Below, piece by piece: positions 10,203 to 21,154 of a stretch of 64,000 nucleotides of DNA; positions within the stretch are counted from its first letter, which is position 1; every line of letters begins with the position of its first letter. Location: NCBI GenBank assembly GCA_946902985.2, contig OX336389.2, forward strand, positions 280,471,527-280,535,526, in the 5' to 3' direction. Source of the DNA: Meconema thalassinum. Its lineage: Eukaryota; Arthropoda; Insecta; Orthoptera; Tettigoniidae. The notes under the pieces are model-generated. The model searched no databases. It was not told where the DNA came from and was given only the letters and a program-made list of their open reading frames with translations. A program made the position numbers and the translations under genes.

Positions 10203-10556
10203 GGGTGAGTTAGCCGTGGTCATTACGACATGGCTGTAGGCAGTCGCTCACATGCGGGAGGCGAGGAGGTTCGAATCCCCCCGCCGGTAACCTTGAGATG
10301 GTCTTCTGTGGTTTCCCATATTCCTTCGAGGCAAATGCCGGGGTTGGTCCCTAACTATAGGCCACAGCCGCTACCTTCCAACTCCTTGTCCTTACAATCA
10401 CACTTTCCTCCCCAGACAACACTCCACACGTGATGGTACTTGTAGCTCACCAAACGGGTGTCCGCCTAGAAGCAGCTACAATCTCTGGCGAGCCGAACAT
10501 GTCCTCGGACATTCCCGGCACTAAAAGCCATACGCTAAAAAAAAAACAGAATCGGA
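10203..10556 (+). repeat. SINE family S1
   Basis: The tRNA-like head ccgggtgagttagccgtgg ... ggttcgaatccccccgccgg is followed by a body (ggtcttctgtggtttccca), a 3' module (gtagctcaccaaacgggtgtcc ... gccatacgctaaa) and an A-rich end. A diverged ~20-bp direct repeat (gaatcggagtat) lies on both sides and may be its target duplication. Confidence 0.82.
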
Positions 10557-10584
10557 GTATGTGTGAAGGAGTAGGCTACGGTAT

Positions 10585-11274
10585 TGTTGCGTGCCACCCC
10601 CTAGTGGCACCTTTGTTAACTGGATTACGGTGGGTATAAAGCACAACACCGATTACTGCTTAAAGAAATAATTAATTTTATTGCAGCCAGAAAAATACAC
10701 TACTCAACAGCAATTATTACCTTACTCCAGTTTCCTCACGTCGAGAATACTTTCCCTTTCACTTGTCAACAGACCACAGTTAATCCTCTTCGCTAATGAG
10801 TCCGGCCCCGTATGCTAGCTGGAAATAGCTGCACTCAGCCTGTCACCGTCCTACACACTGTTTCACAATGCAGCACAATCACTTCTGTCGCACTGGAAAT
10901 AAACACACTCGCTCAAGACACAGTTCCTCTGTAGGAGTCTCACTTCCTCGCTCCACTAGGGGTTTCGCAAGTCCCCACACTTCTGTCGCTCAGGATAATC
11001 GCTCACACTAGCTCGTAAAACACAACAACCACTGCTTGGCAGGTCGCACTTATATAGCAGCCCGGTGACTCAATAAATGCTTCTAGATCCATCCAGGGTT
11101 CACGGCTTCTCGAGGTTTCCATCGCTGGTCAGGTCACGAATATTCTGGACTATCCCTTTGTCCTAGTAGCCCTGTTGCATAAGGCGCGCGCAATACAGGA
11201 GGCAGGCCACAGCCCAGCCCTGGGGCAGTTGTGACTCATGCGGCGAGCGATGACACAAACTCACAGCCGTAACA
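10585..11274 (-). repeat. 3' LTR of copy B
   Basis: This 690-bp LTR starts TGTTGC and ends GTAACA, so its terminal inverted repeat has one mismatch. It is longer than the copy A LTRs because of an alternative segment at about 10860-10975 containing caagacacagttcctctgt. AATAAA on the sense strand is at 10677-10682. Confidence 0.92.
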
Positions 11275-11311
11275 CCACCCCCTTCCTAAAAAGGCTGATC
11301 GTCCCGATCAA

Positions 11312-12706
11312 TCATTGGTCCGTCTGTGTCCCTCCGTAGGCTACCAGGCGATCTCGGTGCACGATCTTCATCTTTGCCCTCGGGCTCCGCTGGATCCCGT
11401 AGACGACATCGTTGATCCGTTTCACGACTCGGTACGGGCCCTCCCAGGACTTCTGCAGTTTGGGTGACAGGCCTTTCTTCCGTAATGGGTTGAAGAGCCA
11501 GACCAGGTCGTCCTCGTGGAATCCTCCGGCATCCGTCTGCTGGTCGTATCGGGTCTTCATTCGGTCGGTCTCGATCCGCAGATTCCTCCTCGCGAACGCG
11601 TGCACGTCCTCCAGTTGGTCGACCAGTTCTTGACAATACTGGCTTACCGGGATCGGATCATTTCCAGGTCGGCCGAAGGCAAGATCGACAGGTAGACGGA
11701 GCTCCCTCCCAAACATGGCCCGGGCTGGTGTGCACCCGGTGGCTTCATGCACGGCGGCGCGGTAGGCCAGGAGAAATAGTGGAAGATGCTTGTCCCAATC
11801 CCTCTGGTGCTCGCTGACGACTATTCGGAGATGGTTCTCGATGGTGCGATTGAATCGCTCTACCATCCAGTCGGACTGAGGGTGTAGCGGCGTTGTCCTT
11901 GTCTTCCGGATTCCCAGCAGCTGGCATAGGTTCTGGAACACCTGCGACTCGAAGTTCCTCCCTTGGTCGGAGTGCAGCTCCAGGGGTACTCCGTACCGGC
12001 TGACGAATTCCTTCAGCAGGGTCTCTGCAATCGTCGCGGCTTCTTGGTTAGGGAGCGCATACGCCTCCGACCATTTGGTAAAGCAGTCGCTGACGACTAA
12101 TATGTAGCGGTTCCCTGCCTCGCTTAACGGGAATGGCCCAGCAACATCGATGGCCACTCTCTCCATGGGGCCGCCCACGTTGTAGGTCTTCAGTGGACCC
12201 CGTCGTCTTCGTCCTGGGCCCTTGCTGGCTGCGCAATCGTGGCACCTCGCGCAGTAGTTCTCCACGTCTGTTCGGCATCCGATCCAGTAGAACCGCTCTC
12301 TCAGCTTCTCCAGGGTCTTCTTTATCCCTAGGTGTCCACCAGATGATCCTCCATGAACTTCCTTCAGGACTTCCTCCGTCATAGCCTTTGGAACGACGAC
12401 TTGTTCCCGAGATGTCTTCCCGTCGGTGCTCTCCCAGGTCCGGCAGATGAGGCCATCCCTTACAATCAGCGAGTCCCACTGCGCCCAGTAGGACTTGAAC
12501 TTTGGACTGCAGTCGCTCACAATGTTCCACCTGGGTCTGGGAACACAGGCCCTCTTCCATTCGGCTATCAGTCCCAGGTCATCATCTTCTGCTTGTGCCC
12601 ACGTGAAAGATTCGCGGCACTCCCATGAAGTTCCACGGAAGTCCTTCGGTACTGTATCCCGGTGTTCTCCTCTCTTCTGGTACAGAAGGTGCAGTCTTCG
12701 GGGCAC
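11312..12706 (-). pseudogene. Pol integrase region, copy B
   Basis: This open frame of 464 residues includes the zinc-binding region (CARCHDC), the DDE core (AIDVAGPF, HSDQGRNF, MVERFNRTI) and the GPY/F-like end. The residue before MVERF is W, where copy A has G, close to the catalytic glutamate. The frame differs from the RT/RNase H frame because copy B is 4 bp shorter than copy A near 12618. It would not be made as a single Pol protein. Confidence 0.9.
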
Positions 12707-14814
12707 GGTCTTCGTGACAGGGCGTCGGCGTTAGAATGCAGTTGGCCTTTCCTGTGCTGAATCTCAAAGTTGTACTGTTGAAGCCTCTCTAACCACCGCG
12801 CGAGTTGACCCTCGGGCTGCTTGAAGTTCAGGAGCCACCGCAGGGATGCATGGTCGGTCTTGATGAGAAATTCTTGCCCGTACAGGTAATTGTGGAAGTG
12901 TTCAATGGTCTTCACGATGGCGAGCAGCTCCTTCCTGGTGACGCAGTAGTTCCTTTCTGGCTCTGACAAGGCCTTGCTGAAGTAGACCACTACTCTCTCC
13001 TCGCCGTCCACTACCTGCGACAGGATTCCCCCTATGCCAAAGTCGCTGGCATCGGTATCGACGATGAACCTTGTTCCAGGTCTGGGGTAGGCCAGAATAG
13101 GCACGGTGCACAGAGCCTGCTTGAGTTGTTCGAAGGCACTGTGGCATTCTGCTGTCCACGTGAAGAGTTGGTCCTTCTCAGTCAGTCGATGTAAAGGTTT
13201 GGCGATGTCGGCGAATCCCCTCACGAAGCGACGGTAATAAGTGCAGAGTCCCAGGAAGCTTCGTAGTTGGGACTTGTCCTTCGGAACTGGCCACTCCCTC
13301 ACAGCTGCGGTCTTCTCTGGGTCGGTGCGCACCCCTTCCTCGGAGACGATATGCCCAAGGTACTGGACCCGCTTCTGGAAGAGCTGACACTTCTTGGGGC
13401 TCAACTTCAGCTGGGCAGCCCGTAGCTTCAACAAGATCTCCTTCAGGTTGCTGTAGTGCTCCTCGAAGCTTCTCCCCAGAACGATGACGTCGTCTAGGTA
13501 TACCAGGCAGGTCTTCCAGTGTAGTCCCCTAGGAATGGTCTCCATTAGCCTTTCGAAGGTCGCAGGGGCGTTGCACAGACCGAATGGCATGACGGTGAAC
13601 TGCCAGAGCCCGCTGCCCACAGAGAACGCCGTTTTCTCTCGGTCCTTAGGGTGGACCTCCACCTGCCAGTAGCCACTCTTCAAATCCAAGGTGGAGAACC
13701 ATCTTGACCCTGATATGGTGCCCAGCGTGTCGTCGATCCGGGGTAGAGGGTAGCTGTCCTTCTTCGTGACGTCGTTCACCCGCCTGTAGTCCACGCAGAA
13801 CCTGGTGGAACCGTCCTTCTTCTTCACAAGCACGACCGGAGAACTCCAAGGACTATGGGATGGCTCGATCACCCCTTGCTCCTTCATCTCTTCTACCATC
13901 CGGTCGACTTCGGCTTGCTTGGCGAGCGGGACACGTCGGAATGGGGCCCTAATCGGTGCGCTGTCCCCAACGTCGATTCTGTGCTGGACCAAGCTTGTCC
14001 TGCCGAAGTCTTTGCTCCCCACGGAGAAGACATCCTGGAATTCGCGTAGCAGTTCCTGAAGTTGGCGTGATTGCTCTTCGTCTAAATGGTCCTGGGATCC
14101 TTGGTACAGCTTCTGTAGTTCTTCTGGCAGGGCGCGTCTTCTTCGGTTGTCCGTCTGCAGGTGTCCGTCCGTCGTTTCTGTGATGCGGGCAATCCAGGTA
14201 ACGGGCTCGCAGACTCCTAGGTTGGTGTCCTGGTGAACCGTAATATCGTAGTCGTTCAGGTTGGACAGGCGGACGTACGGCCGAGGCGTCGTGTTGATGA
14301 GGGTCTTGGCAACTAGCAATGCTTTTGTCTGGATGTCCTCATATTTTGGCTCGATGACAGCCGCCACTCCCTCAGCAGTTCCGTCGACAATTACGGCGGC
14401 GCTGACCTCCGTCCTGGCAGGAACGATAACGTCCTCTCTCAGCCTTACTCGTCGTGCGGTGACGGCCTCGTGTGCTGGTTGCAAAGCAAGTTCCTCACCT
14501 CCGAAGTGCAGAGTGTTGGTACTCAAGTCCAAGATGATGTTGTTCTGGTCCAGGAAGTCCAGTCCGATGATCACTTCGTTTGATACGTCAGCCACAAGCA
14601 CTGGATGCTTCACCACCCGTCGACCAATGACGAGCTCCAGTGATGCTTCGCCATGTACCGGTGCGGTCTCTCCGGTCGCGGTTATTAGCTGGAGGTTCCT
14701 TTGTGTGGGTTGCACTCTCCACTTCGGGATCACGGTGGGATTGACGATGGTCCTCGACGCTCCCGTGTCGATCAGCATGGGCCAGCTCACTCCGTTGACG
14801 ACTCCGTCGACCAT
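12568..14814 (-). pseudogene. Pol protease, RT and RNase H, copy B
   Basis: This uninterrupted frame of 748 residues shows LIDTGASRTIV (protease), KKKDGSTRFCVDYRR and LDLKSGYWQVEV (RT fingers and first palm aspartate), VYLDDVIVLG (intact YLDD box), then RNase H motifs DTDASDFGIGG and TDHASLRWLL. It is the better template for the family because copy A lacks 60 bp here. A one-base deletion near 14839 breaks the link to the gag overlap, and the integrase is out of frame at 12618. Confidence 0.92.
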
Positions 14815-14908
14815 CAGGCTGCTATTGTCCCTCCGTAATTCGTCACACGCACTTGGACTGCTGGGGCTTGACGACTGTCACAAGCCAACCTTTGCCCCCC
14901 AGGGCTGG

Positions 14909-15767
14909 CTAATACTCGTTTCCCTGGGCCGCGCGGTTTTCAGACGACTGATTTCCCGTCGGATACCCTCGGTGGCGGCGATCACCGCATTCCTTGCTCA
15001 GGTGGCCTTTTTTACCGCAGGCCCAGCAGGTCGGTAGTCCTCTTCCGGGCCGCCTCTCCGGTTGTCTTCCGGCTGTGTCGTTGCTGGTGGTACCTCGACT
15101 ATCGAAGAAACGGCTTAGCGCCTCCATTAATTCGTCGGCCAGGGGCTTGGTCTCGTTGGTTTTTACTGGTTCGTCGACGTCCACTTGACGCACCCGCGCG
15201 TGCATTCTGGATGCCTGTTTTGCCGTCTCGAACTCAAGTGCGTGGCTCAGCGCATCTGCCAGGGTCTTATTGCGCGCGAGACGCAGCGCCTGTTGAGTGT
15301 CCGAGTCCCGTAGCCCGTCGGTGAAAGTCTGCGTCGCTATCTGCTCCAGAAAGTCGGCCGGCGCTGTTGGGTAGGCGAGCCTTACGAGGCGTGCGATGTC
15401 CATCTCGAACTCCTGTAGGGTTTCCGCGTTCTTCTGTACCCGGGTCCGGAGCTGCATCTGATAGGCCTGCTGAAGATGGCTATCTCCATATCGGGACTCC
15501 ATATGGGCGATCAGGGAAGCGTAGTCCTGGGATCCAGTCGGGATGGCCTGAAGGACGTTAAGGGCGTCACTTCTTAGCGCTACAATGAGAGCTGTAGCCT
15601 TTTCTGTGTTGTTCCAGTTATTTATGGAACAGGCCGCCTCGAACTGACGTAAGTAGGTGCTCCACGGGACCTTTCCGTCGAAGGTTGGGGGGCGTCACTC
15701 TGCTATGTCCCGTTCCTGATATTCCCGGTGTAACGGTGGGCGAGCGTTGGCGCAGCTCGGCAACTTC
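14909..15767 (-). pseudogene. Gag C-terminal part, copy B (truncated)
   Basis: The readable frame from 15502 to 14909 carries the capsid C-terminal part and the zinc knuckle CWACGKKGHLSKEC. Unlike copy A it has no stop codon before LMEALSRFF. Upstream, an extra G in a G-run near 15690 shifts the frame. Homology stops at 15767, within the first 66-bp repeat unit, so the coiled-coil region and the start codon are missing. Confidence 0.88.
14918..14924 (-). promoter_or_regulatory. Candidate -1 frameshift heptamer GGGAAAC, copy B
   Basis: The heptamer, its codon phase and the TAG two codons downstream are the same as in copy A, although the surrounding sequence has diverged. Confidence 0.65.
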
Positions 15768-15840
15768 ATACCCACCGTAATCCAGTTAACAAAGGTGCCA
15801 CTAGGGGGTGGCACGCAACAACTGGTGTCAGAAGTGGGAT
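15768..15840 (+). other. Inverted primer-site/LTR-edge segment
   Basis: These 73 bp read on the plus strand as the sense strand of the LTR edge (ending gcacgcaaca at 15820) and the primer site (tggtgtcagaagtgggat, 15823-15840). Everything around them is in the opposite orientation. Flipped back in place they would join the LTR that resumes with aaagcac at 15841. The left junction also carries the gag deletion. Confidence 0.88.
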
Positions 15841-15918
15841 AAAGCACAAAACCAATTACTGCTTAAAGAAATAATTAATTTTATTGCAGCCAGAAAAATA
15901 CACTACTCAACAGCAATT
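15841..15918 (-). repeat. 5' LTR of copy B, first part
   Basis: LTR sequence from aaagcaca to cagcaatt, matching 10639-10714. It is interrupted at AATT by the nested transposon. Confidence 0.88.
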
Positions 15919-15947
15919 GAAGCCATGAATTCCAAAACAGCACAAGT
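15919..15947 (+). repeat. Left terminal inverted repeat
   Basis: 29 bp, identical in inverse complement to 18653-18681. The adjoining left end of the element is AT-rich and non-coding up to the stop codon at 16268. Confidence 0.95.
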
Positions 15948-16267
15948 CCACTTAGCAAAGTTTTGAGATAAACGATTTTTTTTGTGTATCTTTAAACATA
16001 CTGAAGCTATTACTTCGATTTTTTTCTATACATACATATTACAAGGCTTTTGAGTCTTGCAAAATATTACATTAAAACTATGAACAGTTTCAGAGTTAAA
16101 AAAATATGAAAATGGTGTTTTTGTGCTGTTTTGGAAATCATTGGAATTCTTTTTAATATTACTTTTATTAACGTTTGTTTAATTGCACTCAAATACATGT
16201 CAAAACTTAAATTTTTGGTGAAATCGTATTCACAAAGATATCAGTGAATAGATGACCCTAAAAATTT

Positions 16268-18300
16268 TCAGTCTGAATCCCAGGCTTCACTTTCTGAGGC
16301 AGCAATGTCACTGTCTGAGTTTCCATAAGCAAGTAGACGCTCAAAGTATGGCTGATACTGTACATCAATGGATAGTATATATTTCGAAATGTCTCTTGCT
16401 TTCGCAGGTTTCAAACTAATTTCACTGTTGTAGGCATTCTTTAAAGCTGTCAAATCAAAAACACGCTTTTCTTTAAATTGAAATGTCTGTGTCACTAGTC
16501 CACTAGCTGATGTGCTAGCAGTCACATCATTGATGCGATACTGAATGATCTTGTATGATGTGACTTTCCACTTTCCTTCATGTTTAGATAGAGGCACAGG
16601 TTCTTTCACTTTTGCAAAGAAGGTTTTGTAATCCTTAATCATGGATTGATTGACGTGAACAATGTGTATATTACTTGCACTCTTCTCCATTATGTTGATC
16701 CATTGTTGAGGAGTGTACACAGTGTCCTGCTTCCTCTTCTTCAACTCTATGCGAGCAAAATCTCTGTCGCAGGGCAGATAGGAGTGGCCTTTTGTCGGAT
16801 AAACGTGTCTTATGTATTCAAAACGTCCACATTTCACTAAGTGATGTAGATATTTGACAACAGTGTTGTTTCGGTTTTGAGCTGTACATGCATCTGTGAA
16901 AATGTACAGGTTCCTCACACTCGGGCCAACGTGATGTTTGATGAAATGATCCAAAAAAGAAACAGTTTCATTTGGCGTTTTTCTTCCTGTAAGTTCTGTG
17001 TACGGAAACATGAAAGCTTGATTGTCCGACATACGATGGAATCCTATAACATATAACCAAAGCTTCCTTGCATAGAACATCTCAGTTATAGGCATGAATG
17101 GGAAGGGAATATTCTGCATGTAATCAAACACCACACATTCTGACTTGCCATATTCCTCTCCTCCCTCTTTGACTAAGAATTCACATTGTTTCATTTCAGT
17201 GTAAAAACTTTTAGCTTTACGTTTATGTAATTCAAGCTGTGTCTTTAAACCATCCCTCACTGCAACAATATTTTCACACTGTATTTTGAGTTTTAACTGT
17301 TCGCACTGTGCACAGATGTCTGTCCTTGGACGTCCGAAAGGATAGTTAAAAGTCTCTTTATAGTAGCGGAAAAAATATTCATAATTTATTAGAGGCTTGA
17401 ATTCTTTTGTATCAAAACACATATATGCCTCAGGTTCATATTTCTGTAGATACATCTTCCACATTGTTTTAACATTCAGGTCTGAAGCCAAGTACCTAGT
17501 TTTCTTGCCACTCTTGCCGTAATGTGCCACCCGGAAGGGATACGACATAATGTGTGTCTTCATTTGGTCTTTGCAACTTTCAGATTTGCACCAAGTTTCA
17601 CGACGTCCTCCACGTTCGTCAACAGGAGAAAGTACTCCTTCACACACCAGGGATGTGATCCGTCTTAAACGTGATGCAGTGATCCCGTGTAATGAAATGA
17701 AGGCTTGCTTGCACATTATCTTCTGGAAATCGCCTATTTTCACCTAAAGAGAAGAGAGATTTATTACTACTTGAAAACATTGCTAAAATACCGAAAGGGG
17801 AATATATAGATAATGATCATTTGTAGGTAATATCTGATTATTAACCTTTGCGTAGGCTATATGTTATATTAAAATATATTGAAATCACTCACTCTGTAGT
17901 AAAAAACAGCTGAATGAGGCTTTGTAGCTTCATGAAGCCGATACCGTTTTCTTCCTGGCTGGGTTACACTTACTAGTCCAACCAGATACCTGTCTTGTGC
18001 ATTTTTAGACTCCATGTTATTAAACTGTGTTATTATATTGTCCTTGGCAGCCTGTGAGAGGTCCGACATGCATTGTCTTCTACATCTAGAACAAATAAAG
18101 CAAATATTAGGAAATGTATATGTTTTAATATATTACGCCAGTTGCTACTGTGGTTTTGAAACCATGCTCTTTACTTACTTGCAATCCTTTCCTGTTTCCT
18201 GTCCAGACAATCTCTTCTTTTTTAGAATGTTTTTCTTCCAGTTTTGGGGATCACATTTCCGTTTAGGAACTGGTATACCATCTGAACCATCGTCATCCAT
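16268..18300 (-). CDS. Putative transposase, three exons, 596 aa
   Basis: Exon 1 is 18300-18179, exon 2 is 18085-17893 and exon 3 is 17743-16268. Donors (GTAAGT, GTGAGT) and acceptors (TTCTAG, CTTTAG) are canonical, and the joined length of 1791 nt is an exact multiple of three. Exon 1 is basic (PKRKCDPQNWKKN). Spanning the first junction is a cysteine cluster (CKCRRQC), probably zinc-binding. Exon 3 has GRPRTDICAQCEQLK, then three acidic blocks that could form an RNase-H-like active site: VVFDYMQNIPFPF, IFTDACTAQNRNN and GHSYLPCDRDFARIE. Proteins with this architecture recur as uncharacterised multicopy proteins in insects and cnidarians. Role as transposase is inferred from its place between the inverted repeats. 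No lesion seen. Confidence 0.85.
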
Positions 18301-18652
18301 TTTCCAACTCTTTTTCACAAAACACTACACAAAAACCAATAATATTTTCAGTATTAACACTCCACAGTTCACGCGGGAACACAACGTAACAGCTGATGCG
18401 AAAGCAGCTCTGCCTAGTGAGAGCGAGAGGAGATAAGGACTTGTGCTGTTCTGGAAGTCAGGCGCGCTCATTTAAAGTATTTGAGTTTAGAGTCAGAACA
18501 GCATTTGTTCATGCTCTTGTGATGTTTTGATTATCATTACTTGAAATACAGGTTCAAAAAGCAAATATTTTGTGCTGTTCTGATTACCAAGTGGTAGCTT
18601 ACGACGAGACGATTCCAGTGATACCCATAACTCATATAGCGTCAAAATGTGC

Positions 18653-18681
18653 ACTTGTGCTGTTTTGGAATTCATGGCTTC
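18653..18681 (-). repeat. Right terminal inverted repeat
   Basis: Perfect partner of 15919-15947. The start codon of the transposase lies about 350 bp inside this end, so the promoter must lie in 18301-18652. Confidence 0.95.
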
Positions 18682-18685
18682 AATT

Positions 18686-19247
18686 ATTACCTTACTCCAG
18701 TTTCCTCACGTCGAGAATACTTTCCCTTTCACTTGTCAACAGACCACAGTTAATCCTCTTCGCTAATGAGTCCGGCCCCGTATGCTAGCTGGAAATAGCT
18801 GCACTCAGCCTGTCACCGTCCTACACACTGTTTCACAATGCAGCACAATCACTTCTGTCGCACTGGAAATAAACACACTCGCTCAAGACACAGTTCCTCT
18901 GTAGGAGTCTCACTTCCTCGCTCCACTAGGGGTTTCGCAAGTCCCCACACTTCTGTCGCTCAGGATAATCGCTCACACTAGCTCGTAAAACACAACAACA
19001 ACCACTGCTTGGCAGGTCGCACTTATATAGCAGGCCGGTGACTCAATAAATGCTTCGAGATCCATCCAGGGTTCACGGCTTCTCGAGGTTTCCATCGCTG
19101 GTCCAGTCACGAATATTCTGGACTATCCCTTTGTCCTAGTAGCCCTGTTGCATAAGGCGCGCGCAATACAGGAGGCAGGCCACAGCCCAGCTCTGGGGCA
19201 GTTGTGACTCATGCGGCGAGCGATGACACAAACTCACAGCCGTAACA
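18686..19247 (-). repeat. 5' LTR of copy B, second part
   Basis: The LTR resumes at attacctta after the transposon and ends GTAACA. Its TATATAAG box is at 19022-19029 (minus strand), upstream of the insertion in sense direction. Transcripts started here would run into the nested element. Confidence 0.9.
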
Positions 19248-19251
19248 GTAT

Positions 19252-19506
19252 AATAATTCTCTCAGCGCATCTAAGAATATAGGTACATTGAACTTCACGC
19301 TACAGTCCTGGCCACTGCTACCTTCAACCTCTCACTCATCAGCAAAATCTCGAAATTTTAAACTAAGAAAGCCATATTTTTTTTTTAATGTGTGCATCAG
19401 ATATTAACGATAATATAAGTTGACAATAAGCGAAATGTTACAGCAGAAACTATAACTGTTTTGACGCTACACCTAAATTATTGCTTTTCTATTTATTATA
19501 GAAAAA
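19252..19506. other. Unassigned spacer
   Basis: Short AT-rich stretch with no gene or repeat that I recognise. Confidence 0.4.
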
Positions 19507-19923
19507 AAAGGCACGTGCCAAGGTGGCCGAAAGCGCTATCGCGCTAGATCGTGCCTCGCTGGCATCGGGAAGGCAGGGGTTGGAATTCCACCTTGGTGAT
19601 CCTGAAAATGGTTTTCGTGGTTTCCCATTCTCACCACTAGGCAAATGCCGGGACGGATCAAAAATCCCTTCCCTGACCCTTACTTAATCAGAACTAAGTT
19701 AGCGGTCACCTGAGCGATCAGCCTGTCACCATCCCCAGTTGTATCTGCTGACAAAGTGTGTTCAGGGGCAGATGACCTCGCTATTCCGCCCCTTAAATTA
19801 AGAATAACTAACTAACTAAAGTGTGTTCAGCTCCCTGACACCGTCATTGCGATGGTAGAAGAATGATCCCTAGCAGAGTGCGTGGGTAAATCCTAGCTGG
19901 GAGGATAAGCGATAAAAAAAAAC
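19507..19923 (+). repeat. SINE family S2, interrupted
   Basis: S2 has a Ser/Leu-like tRNA head (ggtggccgaaagcgctatcg ... ggttggaattccaccttggt), a body with 'tttcaccactaggcaaatgccggg'-type wording and a 3' part ending in gcgataaaaaaa. This copy carries a 52-bp insertion at 19766-19817. Confidence 0.82.
19766..19817 (+). repeat. 52-bp retroposed fragment in S2
   Basis: The fragment (gggcagatgacctcgctatt ... taactaactaact) is bounded by the perfect 13-bp duplication AAAGTGTGTTCAG (19753-19765 and 19818-19830). Its tail is an AACT repeat. It is probably an extremely 5'-truncated SINE or LINE insertion. Confidence 0.8.
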
Positions 19924-20089
19924 TAAAATTCTACCGTACATAATAAAATCCAGCACAATGTTTATTTACCATATTTCTGTTAATTTGGATACCAAGTTTC
20001 AGTAGTCTATCATAATAACTGCATCACAAGGAGCATTTCACACATAGGAAAACAAAAAGCGAGTAGTTAACAATTAAAAGTTTCTTTAT

Positions 20090-20475
20090 TGCTCGACTTC
20101 ATCCATGGACTCTTCGAGGAGGAATCATTCCTCCACCGTCGTCGCAAGGACAATATCTGATGGCTGAACGCACTTTGTCAGCAGATACAACTCGGGATGG
20201 TGACAGGCTGTTCGCCCTGGCGACTGCTAACTTGGGTCTAATTTAGGAAGGGTCAGGGAAGGGATTTTGGAAGGAATTCTTCCGTGGACCTGTTGGAAGG
20301 AACCGTCCCGGCATTTGCCTGGTGGTGAAAATGGGGAATCACTAAAATCATTTTCAGGATGGCCGATGTGAGATTCAAACCCATGCTCTCCTGATGCCAG
20401 TGAGGCACGAGCTATGGCGTTAACGCGTTTGGGCTCACGGCCACACGGCCGGTTTCTCTGTTCTTTAGAGAGAAA
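20090..20475 (-). repeat. SINE S2, minus strand
   Basis: Reverse copy from the tail side (cttcatccatggactcttcg) to the tRNA head (gcacgagctatggcgttaac, ggccacacggcc). The B box is degenerate (agattcaaacc in reverse). Ends approximate. Confidence 0.78.
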
Positions 20476-20548
20476 CTTCGGTTGATCCTTATCCAAATTC
20501 AGTAAGCGTATTCTTTAATGCATAACTATAAAAATGACCCGTGACACT

Positions 20549-20830
20549 TAGCCCCTGAAAAGCCTTGGCCTACCAAGCGACTGCTGCCCAGCCCTGTTGG
20601 CCTACAGATTGTAGGGTGAGGCATGGTCAGCACGTCGGGTTCCCTCGGCCGTAAACCTAGGTTTTCTTGACCAGGGCGCTGCCTTTCCGACCAGACAGCT
20701 ACTCAATTGGCCTGAAGAGGCTAAATACACCCCATTCCAGCCCTTACGTCAGTTTCTAGCAACCCTGACAGAGCCCTAGATCGAAACCAGGTCCTCCGGT
20801 TGAGAGACAGGCGTGCTACTCTAACACCAT
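20549..20830 (-). repeat. Other tRNA-headed SINE, minus strand
   Basis: The right end reads, on the minus strand, tggtgttagagtagcacgcc and ggtttcgatctagggctctg, which has the spacing of A and B boxes. Found once in the window, so boundaries are tentative. Confidence 0.5.
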
Positions 20831-21146
20831 TGCTTAACTATATTGAATGAAATAATAAATGCAGTTGATTTGCTTGAAATGAGGGTGGCGAGGCCAGCTT
20901 GTATCATTAGGCTTTGCTTTCACGCGACGTAACGATCCATCAGGGTTGTTAGAGTGTTACAACACAGGAAGGCAGAAATTGCATACGAATTGTTCTAGGC
21001 ATAGCTACATCGCTCGTATCAAATATCTATGTAACGCATCATTGCAAAGGGAATGATAATAGGTCACCAAATGTGGTTACATCACGTAAATCGCGAAGTC
21101 TGATCCTGCCGTATAGCTGTACGCGTTAAATCGCACAGGTTTATAG
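20831..21146. other. Unassigned spacer
   Basis: No gene or known repeat recognised in this stretch. Confidence 0.35.
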
Positions 21147-21154
21147 TTGCCTCA

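Larger units (their letters stand above)
15919..18681 (-). mobile_element. Nested 2.76-kb DNA transposon (possibly Sola-type)
   Basis: The element has perfect 29-bp terminal inverted repeats (15919-15947 and 18653-18681; outermost bases GAAGCCATGAATTCC) and a 4-bp AATT duplication (15915-15918, 18682-18685). Removing it and one AATT restores the LTR sequence seen in copy A. It carries a three-exon gene whose spliced frame is unbroken. The ends and 4-bp A/T-rich duplication would suit the Sola superfamily, but I cannot confirm that. Identical repeats and an intact frame suggest a fairly young insertion. Confidence 0.93.
10585..19247 (-). mobile_element. Ty3-type LTR retrotransposon, copy B, with nested transposon
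   Basis: This is the same family as copy A and again on the minus strand. It is flanked by the 4-bp duplication GTAT (10581-10584 and 19248-19251). The internal region keeps pol nearly whole but has lost the N-terminal half of gag. At 15768-15840 the 5' LTR edge and primer site lie inverted. The 5' LTR is further split by a 2763-bp DNA transposon at 15919-18681. The two LTRs differ at only a handful of positions. Their U3 has about 50 bp of different sequence from copy A, so the copies belong to two LTR subfamilies. Confidence 0.93.

Noticed and set aside
221..19247. Endogenous retrovirus with envelope
   Set aside because: No envelope-like frame lies between integrase and the polypurine tract (about 25 bp), so these are LTR retrotransposons.
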